Source of the DNA: an uncultured Muribaculaceae bacterium
Lineage (GTDB): Bacteria > Bacteroidota > Bacteroidia > Bacteroidales > Muribaculaceae
Assembly: GCA_910579305.1 (NCBI GenBank)
Contig: CAJTTA010000012.1
Span: 1-47,422 of the forward strand
Length of the DNA stretch: 47,422 nt
Direction of reading: 5' to 3'
The translations under genes and the position numbers were made by a program. Under the pieces are notes generated by a model. The model was not told the DNA's origin. It searched no databases and worked only from the letters and a program-made list of their open reading frames with translations. This document shows positions 33,864 through 42,870 of the stretch, in pieces (position 1 is the first letter of the stretch; the number at the start of each line of letters is the position of its first letter).

Positions 33864-34367
33864 CTACTTCCTGTATCGCAAGATTCTCGCCGGCACACCT
33901 GCCACTATAGCCATCGGCGGTACATCTTTTGTCACAACCGAACCGGCTCCCACTACAGCGCCATCACCTATTGACACTCCTGCCAAAATAATGGCATTCG
34001 CTGCAATCCACACGTCGTTGCCTATTCTCACAGTGCCATCTTCTCCCGCTATTTTCCTCACAGATTTCATCGGTGAGGAGGTGACTGCTGTGGAGTGATT
34101 GCCACCATGTATGTTGACACCCGGCCCGAACATGACATGATTCCCTATCTCTATACTTCCATGCTCACTCTGGAAACAGCAATTACGTCCTATGAAGACA
34201 TCATCGCCTATCGAGATAGTGCGGTAGGTGAACGCTCCGCCTTCACATAGCTTGACGCCCCGACCCACATTGCGGAACTTAGAGAGCTGATAAGCCCTCA
34301 CGCAATGTGTGTTGAGGCGTCGCAATGTATATAGGAGCCGACCGTAGGTCTGCACACAGATGTTCAC
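33864..34367 (-). CDS. Hexapeptide-repeat O-acetyltransferase
   Basis: Probable acetyl-CoA-dependent acetyltransferase acting on a sugar or sugar-like acceptor. The 167 residues show the left-handed beta-helix throughout: SIGDDVFIGRNC, IEIGNHVMFGPGVNIHGGNH with the catalytic-type histidine, VRIGNDVWIAANAIILAGVSIGDGAVVGAGSVVTKDV and the closing PPMAIVAGVPARILRYRK. It resembles the maltose/galactoside acetyltransferase group (Maa/LacA/WbbJ). Its start overlaps the stop of the upstream OmpH-like gene by 4 bp. The acceptor cannot be predicted. Confidence 0.9.
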   Translation of the reverse strand: MNICVQTYGRLLYTLRRLNTHCVRAYQLSKFRNVGRGVKLCEGGAFTYRTISIGDDVFIGRNCCFQSEHGSIEIGNHVMFGPGVNIHGGNHSTAVTSSPMKSVRKIAGEDGTVRIGNDVWIAANAIILAGVSIGDGAVVGAGSVVTKDVPPMAIVAGVPARILRYRK

Positions 34368-34969
34368 TTCTTGACTTTGTTATAACGCTCGTTAAGGCCC
34401 TTGAGCACCTCATCAGTTATATCCAGCTTAGGATCGATGTATAGCGTCGCGGCTTTCATGAATATCGCATCATAGCCATGTGCGGCATTATACTCCTTGA
34501 TATATCCCACTATGGAGTCCTGCACGGCACGCTGGGCCGCAGCCATCTGAGCCTGCATGTCATTCTGCATCTTGCCGAGCTGATTCTGAGCTGCGGCCTG
34601 GCGCTGCTGCAATGTGTTCATATCGCGCTGCATCTCCTGCTCGCTGGTGTAGCCATTGTTTTGCTGCTTCTTCTGATATTGTGAAGCAAGGCCCTCCAAT
34701 GCAGATTGCTGCTGACGCGCTGTATTGTCATAATTATTTTGCAGACGCAACATCTCTTCCTGATAATCTTTCGATAGATTATACTTCTCCAAGAGAGTGT
34801 CGGAATCCACGTATCTGTAATTTGGAAGTTCTCCGGCATCAGTCTTCTTCTGAGGCTTTGTTGCGACAGTCTTTGACTTAACGTCACCCTCCTTGTCGCA
34901 GGAAACGAACCCTGCACCCATAGAGATGAACATCGCAATGCTGCATGCGGCGATAAATATTTTCTTCAT
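34364..34969 (-). CDS. OmpH/Skp-like periplasmic chaperone, probable lipoprotein
   Basis: Likely helper for unfolded outer-membrane proteins. From the ATG at 34969 it has 201 residues. A signal peptide (KKIFIAACSIAMFISMGAGFVSC) ends in a lipobox-like VSC followed by DKEGD. After a short linker, about residues 55-200 form a long Gln/Glu-rich coiled coil (LRLQNNYDNTARQQQSALEG, QRQAAAQNQLGKMQNDMQAQ), as in Skp tentacles. The ending KLDITDEVLKGLNERYNKVKK is the usual OmpH tail. Lipidation would be unusual for Skp, which is soluble. A TATATTTG element lies 64 bp upstream. It overlaps the acetyltransferase gene by 4 bp. Confidence 0.85.
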   Translation of the reverse strand: MKKIFIAACSIAMFISMGAGFVSCDKEGDVKSKTVATKPQKKTDAGELPNYRYVDSDTLLEKYNLSKDYQEEMLRLQNNYDNTARQQQSALEGLASQYQKKQQNNGYTSEQEMQRDMNTLQQRQAAAQNQLGKMQNDMQAQMAAAQRAVQDSIVGYIKEYNAAHGYDAIFMKAATLYIDPKLDITDEVLKGLNERYNKVKK

Positions 34970-35032
34970 TGCTATATGTGATATAAGATTTATCTGACAT
35001 AGCTGCGGCATGGCCGACAGCAAAAACGGATG

Positions 35033-35040
35033 CAAATATA
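35033..35040 (-). promoter_or_regulatory. Putative promoter of the OmpH-like gene, -7 element
   Basis: The minus strand reads TATATTTG, an exact TAnnTTTG match, 63 bp before the ATG at 34969. No -33 TTTG lies at the right distance. Confidence 0.45.
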
Positions 35041-35089
35041 CTAATTTTTACTGACATGGAGGAGAGACTTCAAAAAAAATGCAAAACTT

Positions 35090-35120
35090 TTTGTGTAATG
35101 GGAATAATTGATTATCTTTG
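35090..35120 (+). promoter_or_regulatory. Promoter of the pepD-muramidase cluster
   Basis: TTTG (35090-35093), a 19-bp spacer and TATCTTTG (35113-35120) match both Bacteroidetes promoter elements exactly. Predicted start near 35127, giving a leader of about 93 nt before the ATG at 35220. Confidence 0.75.
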
Positions 35121-35219
35121 TGAATCTTTTAAAATCGAACACATGAGTCCGCCAGACATATTCATATGCATCAGTAATGAATGATCAGGACTCTATCTAA
35201 AACATTTTATATCTTCACA

Positions 35220-36677
35220 ATGGAAGTTAAAGACCTTAAACCTGCGCTCATATGGCAGTGCTTCGATGAAATCACAAAAGTGCCCCGACCCTCATGCCAT
35301 GAGGAGAAAATCCGCGAATATCTCTTGAAATTCGCCTCTGAGCATGACATCGCAGTCAAGACCGATGCAGTGGGTAACGTAGTCATGAGCAAGCCTGCCA
35401 CTCCCGGATGCGAAGGCGCTCCCACAGTGATCCTTCAGGCTCACATGGACATGGTGGCTGAAAAGAATAATGACACTGTTCATGATTTCCTTAAAGATCC
35501 CATTCAGACTTATATAGACGGCGACTGGGTAAAGGCCCGCGGCACTACTCTCGGTGCAGACAACGGCATAGGCATGGCTGCGGCAATGGCGGCGCTGATT
35601 GATCCCGACCTTATGCACGGGCCATTGGAATGCCTCTTTACCATCAATGAGGAGATAGGTCTTGAAGGCGCAATCAACCTCGGAGAGGGTATGATAACTG
35701 GCAAGATCCTCATCAATCTCGACAGTGAGGATGACGGTGAAATCTTCGTGGGCTGCGCCGGTGGCATCGACACCACAGCTTTCTTCTCCTATAATCGTGC
35801 AGTGAGCCCCGAGCACTTCCATTATCTGAAGGTGAGCGTATCCGGCCTGCTCGGAGGCCACTCCGGAGGCGACATTCATCTCGGCCGTGCCAACGCCAAT
35901 AAGCTCATTGCCCGATTCCTTTGGGATTGCGCCCAGAATCACGACATTGCCGTGAGCGAGTTTAACGGAGGAAATCTCCGCAATGCCATTCCTCGCGAGG
36001 CATACGCAATATTCGGAATACATGGAGAGCTCAAGGAGAAGGTTAAAGAGCATCTGGAAAAATATGTAGCCGAAATACGCAATGAGTATGCAGGTGTAGA
36101 ACCGGCCATGAAATTTACAGTAGAAGAAGTGGCCAAGCCTGAATACTGCATCGACGCAGCCACTTCAATAGCTCTTGTGCGTGCTCTTTATTCAGCTCCT
36201 CACGGAGTTTATTCTATGAGCCGCGATCTGCCGGGTCTTGTGGAGACAAGCACCAACCTCGCTGCTGTGAAGATGGAGGCAGACAACATCATCAAGATTA
36301 CTACCTCTCAGCGCTCATCGGTGGAAAGCCGCAAGAATGATATAGCCCATCAGGTAGAGGCACACTTCCAGCTTGCCGGAGCAAGGGTGGAACACTCCGA
36401 CGGTTATCCCGGCTGGGCTCCCAACATGCAAAGCCCGATCATGAAGCTCTCAGCCGAGGCATACGAGGAACTGTTTGGTGTGAAGCCGGCCATCAAGGCT
36501 ATACACGCAGGTCTTGAATGCGGCCTCTTCCTGCAGAACAATCCCGAGCTGGACATGGTATCGTTCGGCCCGACTATGACCGGAGTTCATTCTCCCGATG
36601 AGCAGCTTAATATCCCCACTGTTGAAAAATTCTGGAAGCATCTCACGCTGACCCTGAAGAAAGTGGCCAACTCATGA
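35220..36677 (+). CDS. pepD: Aminoacyl-histidine dipeptidase (M20), paralog 1
   Basis: Zinc dipeptidase of peptidase family M20, usually cleaving Xaa-His and other dipeptides in the cytoplasm. From the ATG at 35220 it has 485 residues; the start MEVKDLKPALIWQCFDEI matches the paralog downstream. Metal-site segments are ILQAHMDMVAEKN (His, then Asp), TLGADNGIGMAAAMA (bridging Asp), TINEEIGLEGA (Glu pair), LINLDSEDDGEIFVGCAGG and HAGLECGLF (final His). The dimerisation lid covers about 200-390. It overlaps the muramidase gene by 4 bp. Confidence 0.95.
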   Translation: MEVKDLKPALIWQCFDEITKVPRPSCHEEKIREYLLKFASEHDIAVKTDAVGNVVMSKPATPGCEGAPTVILQAHMDMVAEKNNDTVHDFLKDPIQTYIDGDWVKARGTTLGADNGIGMAAAMAALIDPDLMHGPLECLFTINEEIGLEGAINLGEGMITGKILINLDSEDDGEIFVGCAGGIDTTAFFSYNRAVSPEHFHYLKVSVSGLLGGHSGGDIHLGRANANKLIARFLWDCAQNHDIAVSEFNGGNLRNAIPREAYAIFGIHGELKEKVKEHLEKYVAEIRNEYAGVEPAMKFTVEEVAKPEYCIDAATSIALVRALYSAPHGVYSMSRDLPGLVETSTNLAAVKMEADNIIKITTSQRSSVESRKNDIAHQVEAHFQLAGARVEHSDGYPGWAPNMQSPIMKLSAEAYEELFGVKPAIKAIHAGLECGLFLQNNPELDMVSFGPTMTGVHSPDEQLNIPTVEKFWKHLTLTLKKVANS

Positions 36678-37582
36678 AGAAGCTGCGCAGCATAGGCCTG
36701 ATAGCCTCAGGAGTTGCTGTAGCCTCTGGCGCCGTGGGGGCCACTTTGGCCTCCACGGCCTCCGATGAGGCTCCTACTTTGAGTGAGGAGTCAACTCGGC
36801 CGGCTTATAAGGTCGACACCATAGTTATGCCTTGGGGAGAGGTGCGTATCGACACTATTATAATTGATTCCCAACATGATATAGAGAGTTTCGGTGCATG
36901 GCGCACCGAAGCGGAGCACATAGCGCATATTGACTCCGCCAACCGCTACCGCACCCTCACGGATGCTGACTATCGTGTAGTTGCAGCGAAATTAGGAGTG
37001 GAGACCGCAGCGATAAAAGCAGTCGTGCGCATCGAAGCCGGTGCGGCCCTTCAAGGCTTCTGGGCGCCCGGGGTGCCTGTCATAAACTTTGATCGTGCGA
37101 TGTACAATCGCATGAAGCCGACAGTCAATAAGAAAGCGCCGGCATCTGCCTCTGTCCCCGAAGGTATATCCGGCAGTTATGGACGCAAGGAATGGGCACA
37201 GCTCATCGCAGCCAGGAAAGTAAATGAGGATAAAGCCAATATGGGCACATTCTGGGGCATGTTTCAGATCGGTGGATTCAATTATAAAGTGTGTGGATGC
37301 AAGGATGTGAATGAGTTTGTAGAGCGCATGAGTTTCTCGGAGTTTGAGCAGCTTGAGCTTTTCGGCATATTCATCCGCAATACAGGGATGCTCCCTGCTC
37401 TTCAGGCCAAGAACTGGTCAGCCTTCGCACGCAAATATAACGGAGCTTCTTATGCGCGTCGCGGTTATCACACTAAAATGGCCAATGCCTATGCCCGCTT
37501 CAAAAAGGAGGAGGCTGCTTCGGCTGCATCATCCGTTGTCAAGGACTCGATACAGAATCCAGAAAAAACAATCAGTCATTAA
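36674..37582 (+). CDS. Secreted N-acetylmuramidase-family protein (DUF3380-like)
   Basis: Probable peptidoglycan-cleaving enzyme. The 302 residues start with a signal peptide or anchor (MKKLRSIGLIASGVAVASGAVGATLA). A linker to about residue 95 follows, then an N-acetylmuramidase-like domain. It starts VETAAIKAVVRIEAG, with the candidate catalytic glutamate in RIEAG, and continues VPVINFDRAMYNR. TFWGMFQIGGFNYKVCGC and KNWSAFARKYNGASY come later. The order and spacing fit PF11860. Its start overlaps pepD by 4 bp and the second pepD follows by 19 bp, so the three genes form one unit. Phage endolysins share this domain, but the surroundings here are chromosomal. Confidence 0.82.
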   Translation: MKKLRSIGLIASGVAVASGAVGATLASTASDEAPTLSEESTRPAYKVDTIVMPWGEVRIDTIIIDSQHDIESFGAWRTEAEHIAHIDSANRYRTLTDADYRVVAAKLGVETAAIKAVVRIEAGAALQGFWAPGVPVINFDRAMYNRMKPTVNKKAPASASVPEGISGSYGRKEWAQLIAARKVNEDKANMGTFWGMFQIGGFNYKVCGCKDVNEFVERMSFSEFEQLELFGIFIRNTGMLPALQAKNWSAFARKYNGASYARRGYHTKMANAYARFKKEEAASAASSVVKDSIQNPEKTISH

Positions 37583-37601
37583 AATCACATAATCTAACGT
37601 A

Positions 37602-39056
37602 ATGAATATCACAGACCTGAAACCTGCCTTGATATGGCAGTGCTTCGATGAAATAACCCGAGTTCCACGCCCCACCCATCATCTCGATAAGATGCGTGAA
37701 TTTCTTGTAGACTGGGCAAATCGCCATAACATTGCGGTGAAGACCGATGCCGTGGGGAATGTAGTGATGACAAAACCGGCTACCCCTGGCCATGAGAATG
37801 CCCCTACCGTAGTGCTTCAGGGACATCAGGATATGGTGGCTGAAAAACGCGGCGACTCTAACCATAATTTCCTTGTCGATCCCATTGGAACTATTGTGGA
37901 TGGCGACTGGGTACATGCCAATGGCACTACTCTTGGCGCCGACAATGGCATGGGTTGCGCAGCTGCCATGGCATGCCTCATTGATCCTGATCTGGTGCAT
38001 GGGCCTCTGGAGTGTCTGTTCACGGTAGATGAGGAGCAAGGCCTTATCGGCGCCAATGGACTTGAGGCCGGCATGATAACCGGTAAGATTCTGCTCAATC
38101 TCGACAGTGAGGAGCATGGACTCATTGTGATCGGCTGCGCCGGCAGCATAGCCACAATATGCCGCTATCCGCTCAGTCACGCCGAAGTGCCCTCAGGATA
38201 TACATTCTTCAAGATCCACATCAATCATCTCAAAGGGGGACATTCCGGAATGGAAATACATCTCGGAAGAGGAAATGCCAACCAGCAGCTGGCCAGATTC
38301 ATATGGGAGGCGTCTCAGCGCCACGACCTGGTGCTCAACGACTTCTGCGGCGGCGGACTTCCCAATGCTATCCCTCGTGAGGCCTGGGCCATAGTAGGTG
38401 TGCCCGAAGCTGATGCAGCAGCTCTCGAGATGGATGCGAAGAGCTTCAATGACATGATACATGCCGAGTTGCTGCTGGCAGAAGGTGCTGATTTTACGTT
38501 TACAATTCAGCCTGCCGAGGCTCCCGGCTCTATCCTTGCAGAAGAATGCAGCGCTGCGCTGATCTCAACATTATTTGCCACCCCCAATGGTGTGCAGGAG
38601 ATGAGTCTTGCTGTTCCCGGCCTTGTGGAAACCAGCTCCAATCTTGCGAGTGTGCGCCTTGACGGGCCTGACGTAATGGTAATAACCACTCACCAGCGCT
38701 CTTCCGTAGACAGCCGCAGGGATGAGATTTCTCATAAGATTGAGGCTCTTTACAGCAATATAGGCTGCTCTGTAGAGACCAATGATCCTTCTGTGGGATG
38801 GGCACCGAATCCTGACAGCGCACTGCTGAAAGTAGCCAAGGCAAGCTTTGAGAGTCTATTTGGCGAGACTCCCCGCGTAGAAGCACTGCATGCCGGCCTT
38901 GAGTGCGGTATCTTCTTGGAGCAGATGCCCGGTATGGATATGATTTCATTCGGGCCGACACTGAAAGATATTCATTCACCCGGTGAAAAAGCCAATATTC
39001 CGTCGGTAGCTCAATTCTACGAGTTCCTTACCGATATGCTCCGTCGTCTCTCCTGA
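37602..39056 (+). CDS. pepD: Aminoacyl-histidine dipeptidase (M20), paralog 2
   Basis: Second M20 dipeptidase of the cluster, 484 residues, clearly a duplicate of the gene at 35220. Both begin with DLKPALIWQCFDEITxVPRP and keep the same metal-site segments: LQGHQDMVAEKRGD, TLGADNGMGCAAAMA, TVDEEQGLIGA, LLNLDSEEHGLIVIGCAGS and HAGLECGIF. Differences concentrate in the lid domain, so the two probably differ in preferred dipeptides. It ends the unit; a hairpin follows the stop. Confidence 0.94.
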   Translation: MNITDLKPALIWQCFDEITRVPRPTHHLDKMREFLVDWANRHNIAVKTDAVGNVVMTKPATPGHENAPTVVLQGHQDMVAEKRGDSNHNFLVDPIGTIVDGDWVHANGTTLGADNGMGCAAAMACLIDPDLVHGPLECLFTVDEEQGLIGANGLEAGMITGKILLNLDSEEHGLIVIGCAGSIATICRYPLSHAEVPSGYTFFKIHINHLKGGHSGMEIHLGRGNANQQLARFIWEASQRHDLVLNDFCGGGLPNAIPREAWAIVGVPEADAAALEMDAKSFNDMIHAELLLAEGADFTFTIQPAEAPGSILAEECSAALISTLFATPNGVQEMSLAVPGLVETSSNLASVRLDGPDVMVITTHQRSSVDSRRDEISHKIEALYSNIGCSVETNDPSVGWAPNPDSALLKVAKASFESLFGETPRVEALHAGLECGIFLEQMPGMDMISFGPTLKDIHSPGEKANIPSVAQFYEFLTDMLRRLS

Positions 39057-39079
39057 ATATAGAAACGACACTTTGCCCA

Positions 39080-39122
39080 GGGCATTCCTCAAATGGTGCG
39101 TCACACCTTGCGAGGAATGCTC
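39080..39122 (+). terminator. Hairpin after the second pepD
   Basis: GGGCATTCCTC (39080-39090) pairs with GAGGAATGCTC (39112-39122) over 11 bp with one G-U pair. GGTG/CACC pairs lie inside the loop. It starts 23 nt after the pepD stop and is followed only by TTAATTT, so it is a moderate terminator candidate. Confidence 0.5.
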
Positions 39123-39179
39123 TTAATTTGCCCTCCCATATCTGACATTTTATCTATAAACATTCTATATTATCACATT

Positions 39180-39671
39180 ATGATCATACGCTCAGGAACA
39201 GTGCAAGATGCTGCAGCAATGGCTTGCATATACAATCACTATGTAAGGACAAGTCCTGTGATATTTTCGTGCCAGACGCTCACTGTGGATGAAATGAAAG
39301 AAAAAATAGATAGACTTGAACTTGGTGCGCGTTTCCCCTTCCTTGTAGCAGAGTCAGAGGGGCGCATCATAGGCTATGCCTACTCACATCTGTGGATGCC
39401 CGATCCTGTATATGCCCGCTCTTGGGAAGTCACAATATATCTGGATAAAGATTCATGTGGCCAAGGAGCAGGCTCCGCGCTATTGTCAGAACTTGTCGAC
39501 AGATGCCGCGAAGCCGGTGCACATATATTAGTGTCGTGGGTTACGGAAGGCAACATCGCGTGCGAACGGCTGCACTTGCGCACAGGCTTCACACTCACAG
39601 GACGTATTCCCGAATCCGGATGGAAATTCGGCAAATATTGGAACGATTGCGTGTATCAACTCATACTCTAA
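39180..39671 (+). CDS. GNAT acetyltransferase of the phosphinothricin/L-amino-acid group
   Basis: Acetyl-CoA-dependent N-acetyltransferase. From the ATG at 39180 it has 163 residues; the upstream in-frame extension to 39093 runs through the hairpin and lacks family sequence. Signatures of the Pat/MnaT group are MIIRSGTVQDAAAMACIYNHYV at the start, EGRIIGYAYSHLW, the acetyl-CoA loop YLDKDSCGQGAGSALLSELV (Q/R-x-x-G-x-G/A) and LHLRTGFTLTGRIPESGWKF. Likely substrates are toxic amino-acid analogues such as methionine sulfoximine, but this is inferred from the family. It appears to be a single gene. Confidence 0.88.
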   Translation: MIIRSGTVQDAAAMACIYNHYVRTSPVIFSCQTLTVDEMKEKIDRLELGARFPFLVAESEGRIIGYAYSHLWMPDPVYARSWEVTIYLDKDSCGQGAGSALLSELVDRCREAGAHILVSWVTEGNIACERLHLRTGFTLTGRIPESGWKFGKYWNDCVYQLIL

Positions 39672-39689
39672 CAGGGCGTCCGACACCGG

Positions 39690-39721
39690 TTTGTGTTATT
39701 CGGCGAATTTTTGTAATTTTG
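39690..39721 (+). promoter_or_regulatory. Promoter of lon
   Basis: TTTG (39690-39693), a 20-bp spacer and TAATTTTG (39714-39721) match both Bacteroidetes elements exactly. Predicted start near 39728, about 46 nt before the ATG at 39774. This also argues for that ATG over an upstream TTG. No heat-shock repressor operator is recognisable. Confidence 0.75.
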
Positions 39722-39773
39722 CACGCTTAATGCTCCATGCCCTTTGGCAGGACTTTTCAATTATTTTCCTCAT

Positions 39774-42275
39774 ATGAAACCTGTTTCCGCTGATAATAAT
39801 CAGAATCCAATAGATGCCCTTTCGGCCCATGTAAAAAATATCATCACTGAAATCCCGGCAGCAATGCTTGCGGGTAAAGGCGCATTCAAGCGAATTCCGA
39901 AGAATCTCAAAGATATCGCTGTGATGCCGCTTCGTGACATTGTGCCGTTTCCCGGAGTCTCCATGCCAATCACCGTAGAACGGGATTTCAACAAGGCCCT
40001 CGCTCTTGCAGCCGAACAATCCGGGGAGCCTGTGCTGTTGGTGACTCAGAAAGATGGCAGGGAGGAGACCCCCTCGCAGGATTCCTGTTACAGTGTGGGC
40101 GTAATAGCCCGGGTGCTCAAGGTAATCAATCTTCCTGACGGCAATGTCAGCGTGCTGCTCAATATGCAGATGCCGGCCACCCTCAAGAAGCTGCATCAGC
40201 CTGCGCCGTTTTACCGTGGGGATGCAGTGAGGCTCACCGAGGAGTTTCCTGCCGATAGCGAGCATGAGGAGATGGGAGTGATATTCTCCACTGTGATTGA
40301 TTACTACAAGCAGATTCTTGCCATGATTCCCGAAGAGGATACCCGCAATATCTCGGAGTCACTCGGACAGCTTGAGAATCCTATGATTGCTCTGCACTTT
40401 ATAAGTGTAAATTCTCCTTTGGAGGTGTCAGAGAAGCAGCGACTTCTTGAAACCATGAATATAAAGGAGCGTGCCACATTGCTCGCCCATTCCCTCTATC
40501 ATTCTCTTCAGCTCATGCAGATGAGGGCAGATGTGGCCAGGCGCACTCAGGAGCGTTTGTCACAACAACAGCGGGAACACTATATGCGACAGCAGATGGC
40601 TGTGATCGAAGATGAACTTGGAGGATCGATAGAAGATGAGGAAATAGGCGAGCTTGAATGCAAGGCTGAGAAAATGAATTGGAGCGAGAAAGCTGCCGAG
40701 CATTTCGCCAAGGAGATGAGGAAACTTGACAGATTCCCGGCCAATAGCCCTGAATATGGCATACAGTACACATATCTGGAAAATATGCTCTCTCTGCCTT
40801 GGAATAATTATTCACAGGATAACTTCGACCTCAAGAAAGTGCGGCATACTCTTGATGCCGATCATTTTGGCCTTGAGAAGGTAAAGGAACGCATTGTGGA
40901 GCAGATGGCTGTGCTCAAGCTGCGAGGCGACATGAAAGCCCCTATATTATGCCTGTACGGGCCTCCGGGAGTAGGCAAGACTTCGCTTGGCCGCTCGATA
41001 GCCTCTGCCATAGGCCGAGAATATGCGCGTGTCGCATTAGGAGGCGTGCACGATGAGGCTGAAATACGCGGTCACCGCCGCACATATGTAGGCGCTATGC
41101 CCGGACGTATCATAGCTGCTCTTGAAAAAGTGGGCACCGGCAATCCTGTATTTGTGCTGGATGAAATAGATAAAATATCACGTGATGCCAAAGGCGACCC
41201 GTCTACTGCATTGCTTGAAGTACTTGATCCTGAGCAGAATAATAAGTTTCACGACAACTACCTTAATTTCGACTACGATCTTTCCCGGGTAATGTTTATT
41301 GCCACAGCCAATGATCTATCCACCATCTCGCACCCATTGCTCGACCGAATGGAGCTGATAGAGATTCCCGGCTATGTCACTGATGAAAAAGTATCGATCG
41401 CCACAAAGCATCTCCTGCCCAAGACGCTGGAAGAGCATGGCCTGAAGAAGAATGCCTTGCGTATACCCAAAGATGCTATGGAATATATAATTGACCGATA
41501 TACGCATGAGAGTGGTGTGCGCAAGCTTGAAAAGCAACTGGCAAGGCTCGTGCGCCGGCTTGCGGTAAAGGAAGTGGAAGGGGAAAAAATGCCGGAGAAA
41601 ATCACGGTGGAGACTGTGAGGGATTTGCTGGGCCCCGAACTTGTGGATCCGGATAAATATGAAGGCAATTCTCAGGCCGGTGTTGTGACCGGACTTGCAT
41701 GGACTGCCGCAGGAGGCGAAATTTTGTTTATAGAAGTCTCTCTGAGCAGGGGGAAAGGCAAGCTATCTCTCACCGGGCAACTTGGTGACGTCATGAAGGA
41801 ATCGGCCACTATAGCTCTTGAATATATCAAGGCCCATGCCCCGATGCTTGATATACCGGCAGAGGTATTCAATAATTATGACATACACCTGCATGTTCCG
41901 GAAGGAGCTATTCCCAAAGATGGCCCGTCAGCAGGCGTGACCATGGCTACGGCTCTTGCATCGGCGTTCACTCGCAGGCTCGTAGCTCCGTCTCTGGCCA
42001 TGAGCGGCGAAATAACTTTGCGAGGCAAAGTATTGCCGGTAGGAGGCATCAAAGAGAAGATTCTTGCGGCAAAGCGAGCAGGAATATCCAATATCATTCT
42101 CAGCGAGCAGAACCGAAAGGATATCGAGCAAATTAACGAACGTTATCTCAAAGGGTTGAAATTCAATTATGTAAAGACCATATCCGAGGTTCTTACCCAT
42201 GCCCTGACCAATGAGGTCGACACCACTCTGCCTCCTCGAGTCTCAAAAGAGGAAGCGGCCGAAAATGTGAAATAA
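39774..42275 (+). CDS. lon: ATP-dependent protease Lon
   Basis: Cytoplasmic AAA+ serine protease removing damaged and regulatory proteins. From the ATG at 39774 it has 833 residues. The N-terminal LON substrate-binding domain starts near residue 48 (LPLRD-like MPLRDIVPFPG). A coiled-coil region follows around 210-290. The AAA+ domain has Walker A GPPGVGKT at 396-403 and Walker B PVFVLDEIDKIS. The protease domain has the catalytic dyad Ser719 (PKDGPSAGV) and Lys760 (VGGIKEKILAAKRAG). An exact promoter lies 53 bp upstream. A TTG at 39744 would extend the N-terminus by 10 residues and is less likely. Confidence 0.96.
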   Translation: MKPVSADNNQNPIDALSAHVKNIITEIPAAMLAGKGAFKRIPKNLKDIAVMPLRDIVPFPGVSMPITVERDFNKALALAAEQSGEPVLLVTQKDGREETPSQDSCYSVGVIARVLKVINLPDGNVSVLLNMQMPATLKKLHQPAPFYRGDAVRLTEEFPADSEHEEMGVIFSTVIDYYKQILAMIPEEDTRNISESLGQLENPMIALHFISVNSPLEVSEKQRLLETMNIKERATLLAHSLYHSLQLMQMRADVARRTQERLSQQQREHYMRQQMAVIEDELGGSIEDEEIGELECKAEKMNWSEKAAEHFAKEMRKLDRFPANSPEYGIQYTYLENMLSLPWNNYSQDNFDLKKVRHTLDADHFGLEKVKERIVEQMAVLKLRGDMKAPILCLYGPPGVGKTSLGRSIASAIGREYARVALGGVHDEAEIRGHRRTYVGAMPGRIIAALEKVGTGNPVFVLDEIDKISRDAKGDPSTALLEVLDPEQNNKFHDNYLNFDYDLSRVMFIATANDLSTISHPLLDRMELIEIPGYVTDEKVSIATKHLLPKTLEEHGLKKNALRIPKDAMEYIIDRYTHESGVRKLEKQLARLVRRLAVKEVEGEKMPEKITVETVRDLLGPELVDPDKYEGNSQAGVVTGLAWTAAGGEILFIEVSLSRGKGKLSLTGQLGDVMKESATIALEYIKAHAPMLDIPAEVFNNYDIHLHVPEGAIPKDGPSAGVTMATALASAFTRRLVAPSLAMSGEITLRGKVLPVGGIKEKILAAKRAGISNIILSEQNRKDIEQINERYLKGLKFNYVKTISEVLTHALTNEVDTTLPPRVSKEEAAENVK

Positions 42276-42360
42276 ATATTACATGCGAACTTTCCGAAGC
42301 TACCCATCGTTAAGGAGATATAAATAAGAACAATAATCCAAAATCTAATTCTCTGCTACT

Positions 42361-42870
42361 ATGAGTGCTAAGGAATCTTTTAAATCCCGCCTTCTTGGCC
42401 TGCAAAGCAATCTTCTGAGCTTTGCATATCAACTTACCACAAATCATGAAGCCGCCCAGGATCTGCTTCAGGACACTACGCTAAAGGCTCTTGACAATGA
42501 GTCGAAGTATGTGGACAATGTAAATTTCAAGGGTTGGATCTTCACGATCATGAGAAATATCTTCATCAACAATTACCGTCAGACTGTGAGGAAGGCTACG
42601 GTGATTGACCAGACTGAGGATCTCTATCACATCAATATCTGCCAGGACAGCGGGCTTGACACGCCCGATGGATCGATTGCAGTGCAGGAAATAAGCAATG
42701 CAATCAACGCTTTCTCCGATGATTATCGCATCCCCTTCTCAATGCATGTGGCCGGCTATAAGTATCAGGAGATTGCCGACAAGATGCAGTTGCCTCTCGG
42801 CACAGTAAAGAGCCGCATCTTTTTTGCCCGCCAGAAGCTTCAGGGCATGTTCAAGGACTATAAATGCTAA
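42361..42870 (+). CDS. ECF-type RNA polymerase sigma factor
   Basis: Alternative sigma factor of 169 residues. Region 2 (about 10-85) has FAYQLTTNHEAAQDLLQDTTLKAL and the -10-recognition stretch FKGWIFTIMRNIFINNYR. Region 4 (about 115-165) has FSMHVAGYKYQEIADKMQLP and the helix-turn-helix LGTVKSRIFFARQKLQ. No anti-sigma gene of FecR or zinc-finger type is next to it, which is atypical for Bacteroidales ECF sigmas; it resembles the stand-alone type. It is the last clearly chromosomal gene before the prophage. Confidence 0.92.
   Translation: MSAKESFKSRLLGLQSNLLSFAYQLTTNHEAAQDLLQDTTLKALDNESKYVDNVNFKGWIFTIMRNIFINNYRQTVRKATVIDQTEDLYHINICQDSGLDTPDGSIAVQEISNAINAFSDDYRIPFSMHVAGYKYQEIADKMQLPLGTVKSRIFFARQKLQGMFKDYKC

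Noticed and set aside
35292..36053. 253-codon minus-strand frame inside pepD paralog 1, and a similar one at 37572-38180 in paralog 2
   Set aside because: The two shadows resemble each other only because the paralogs on the other strand do. The sense genes are clearly real.
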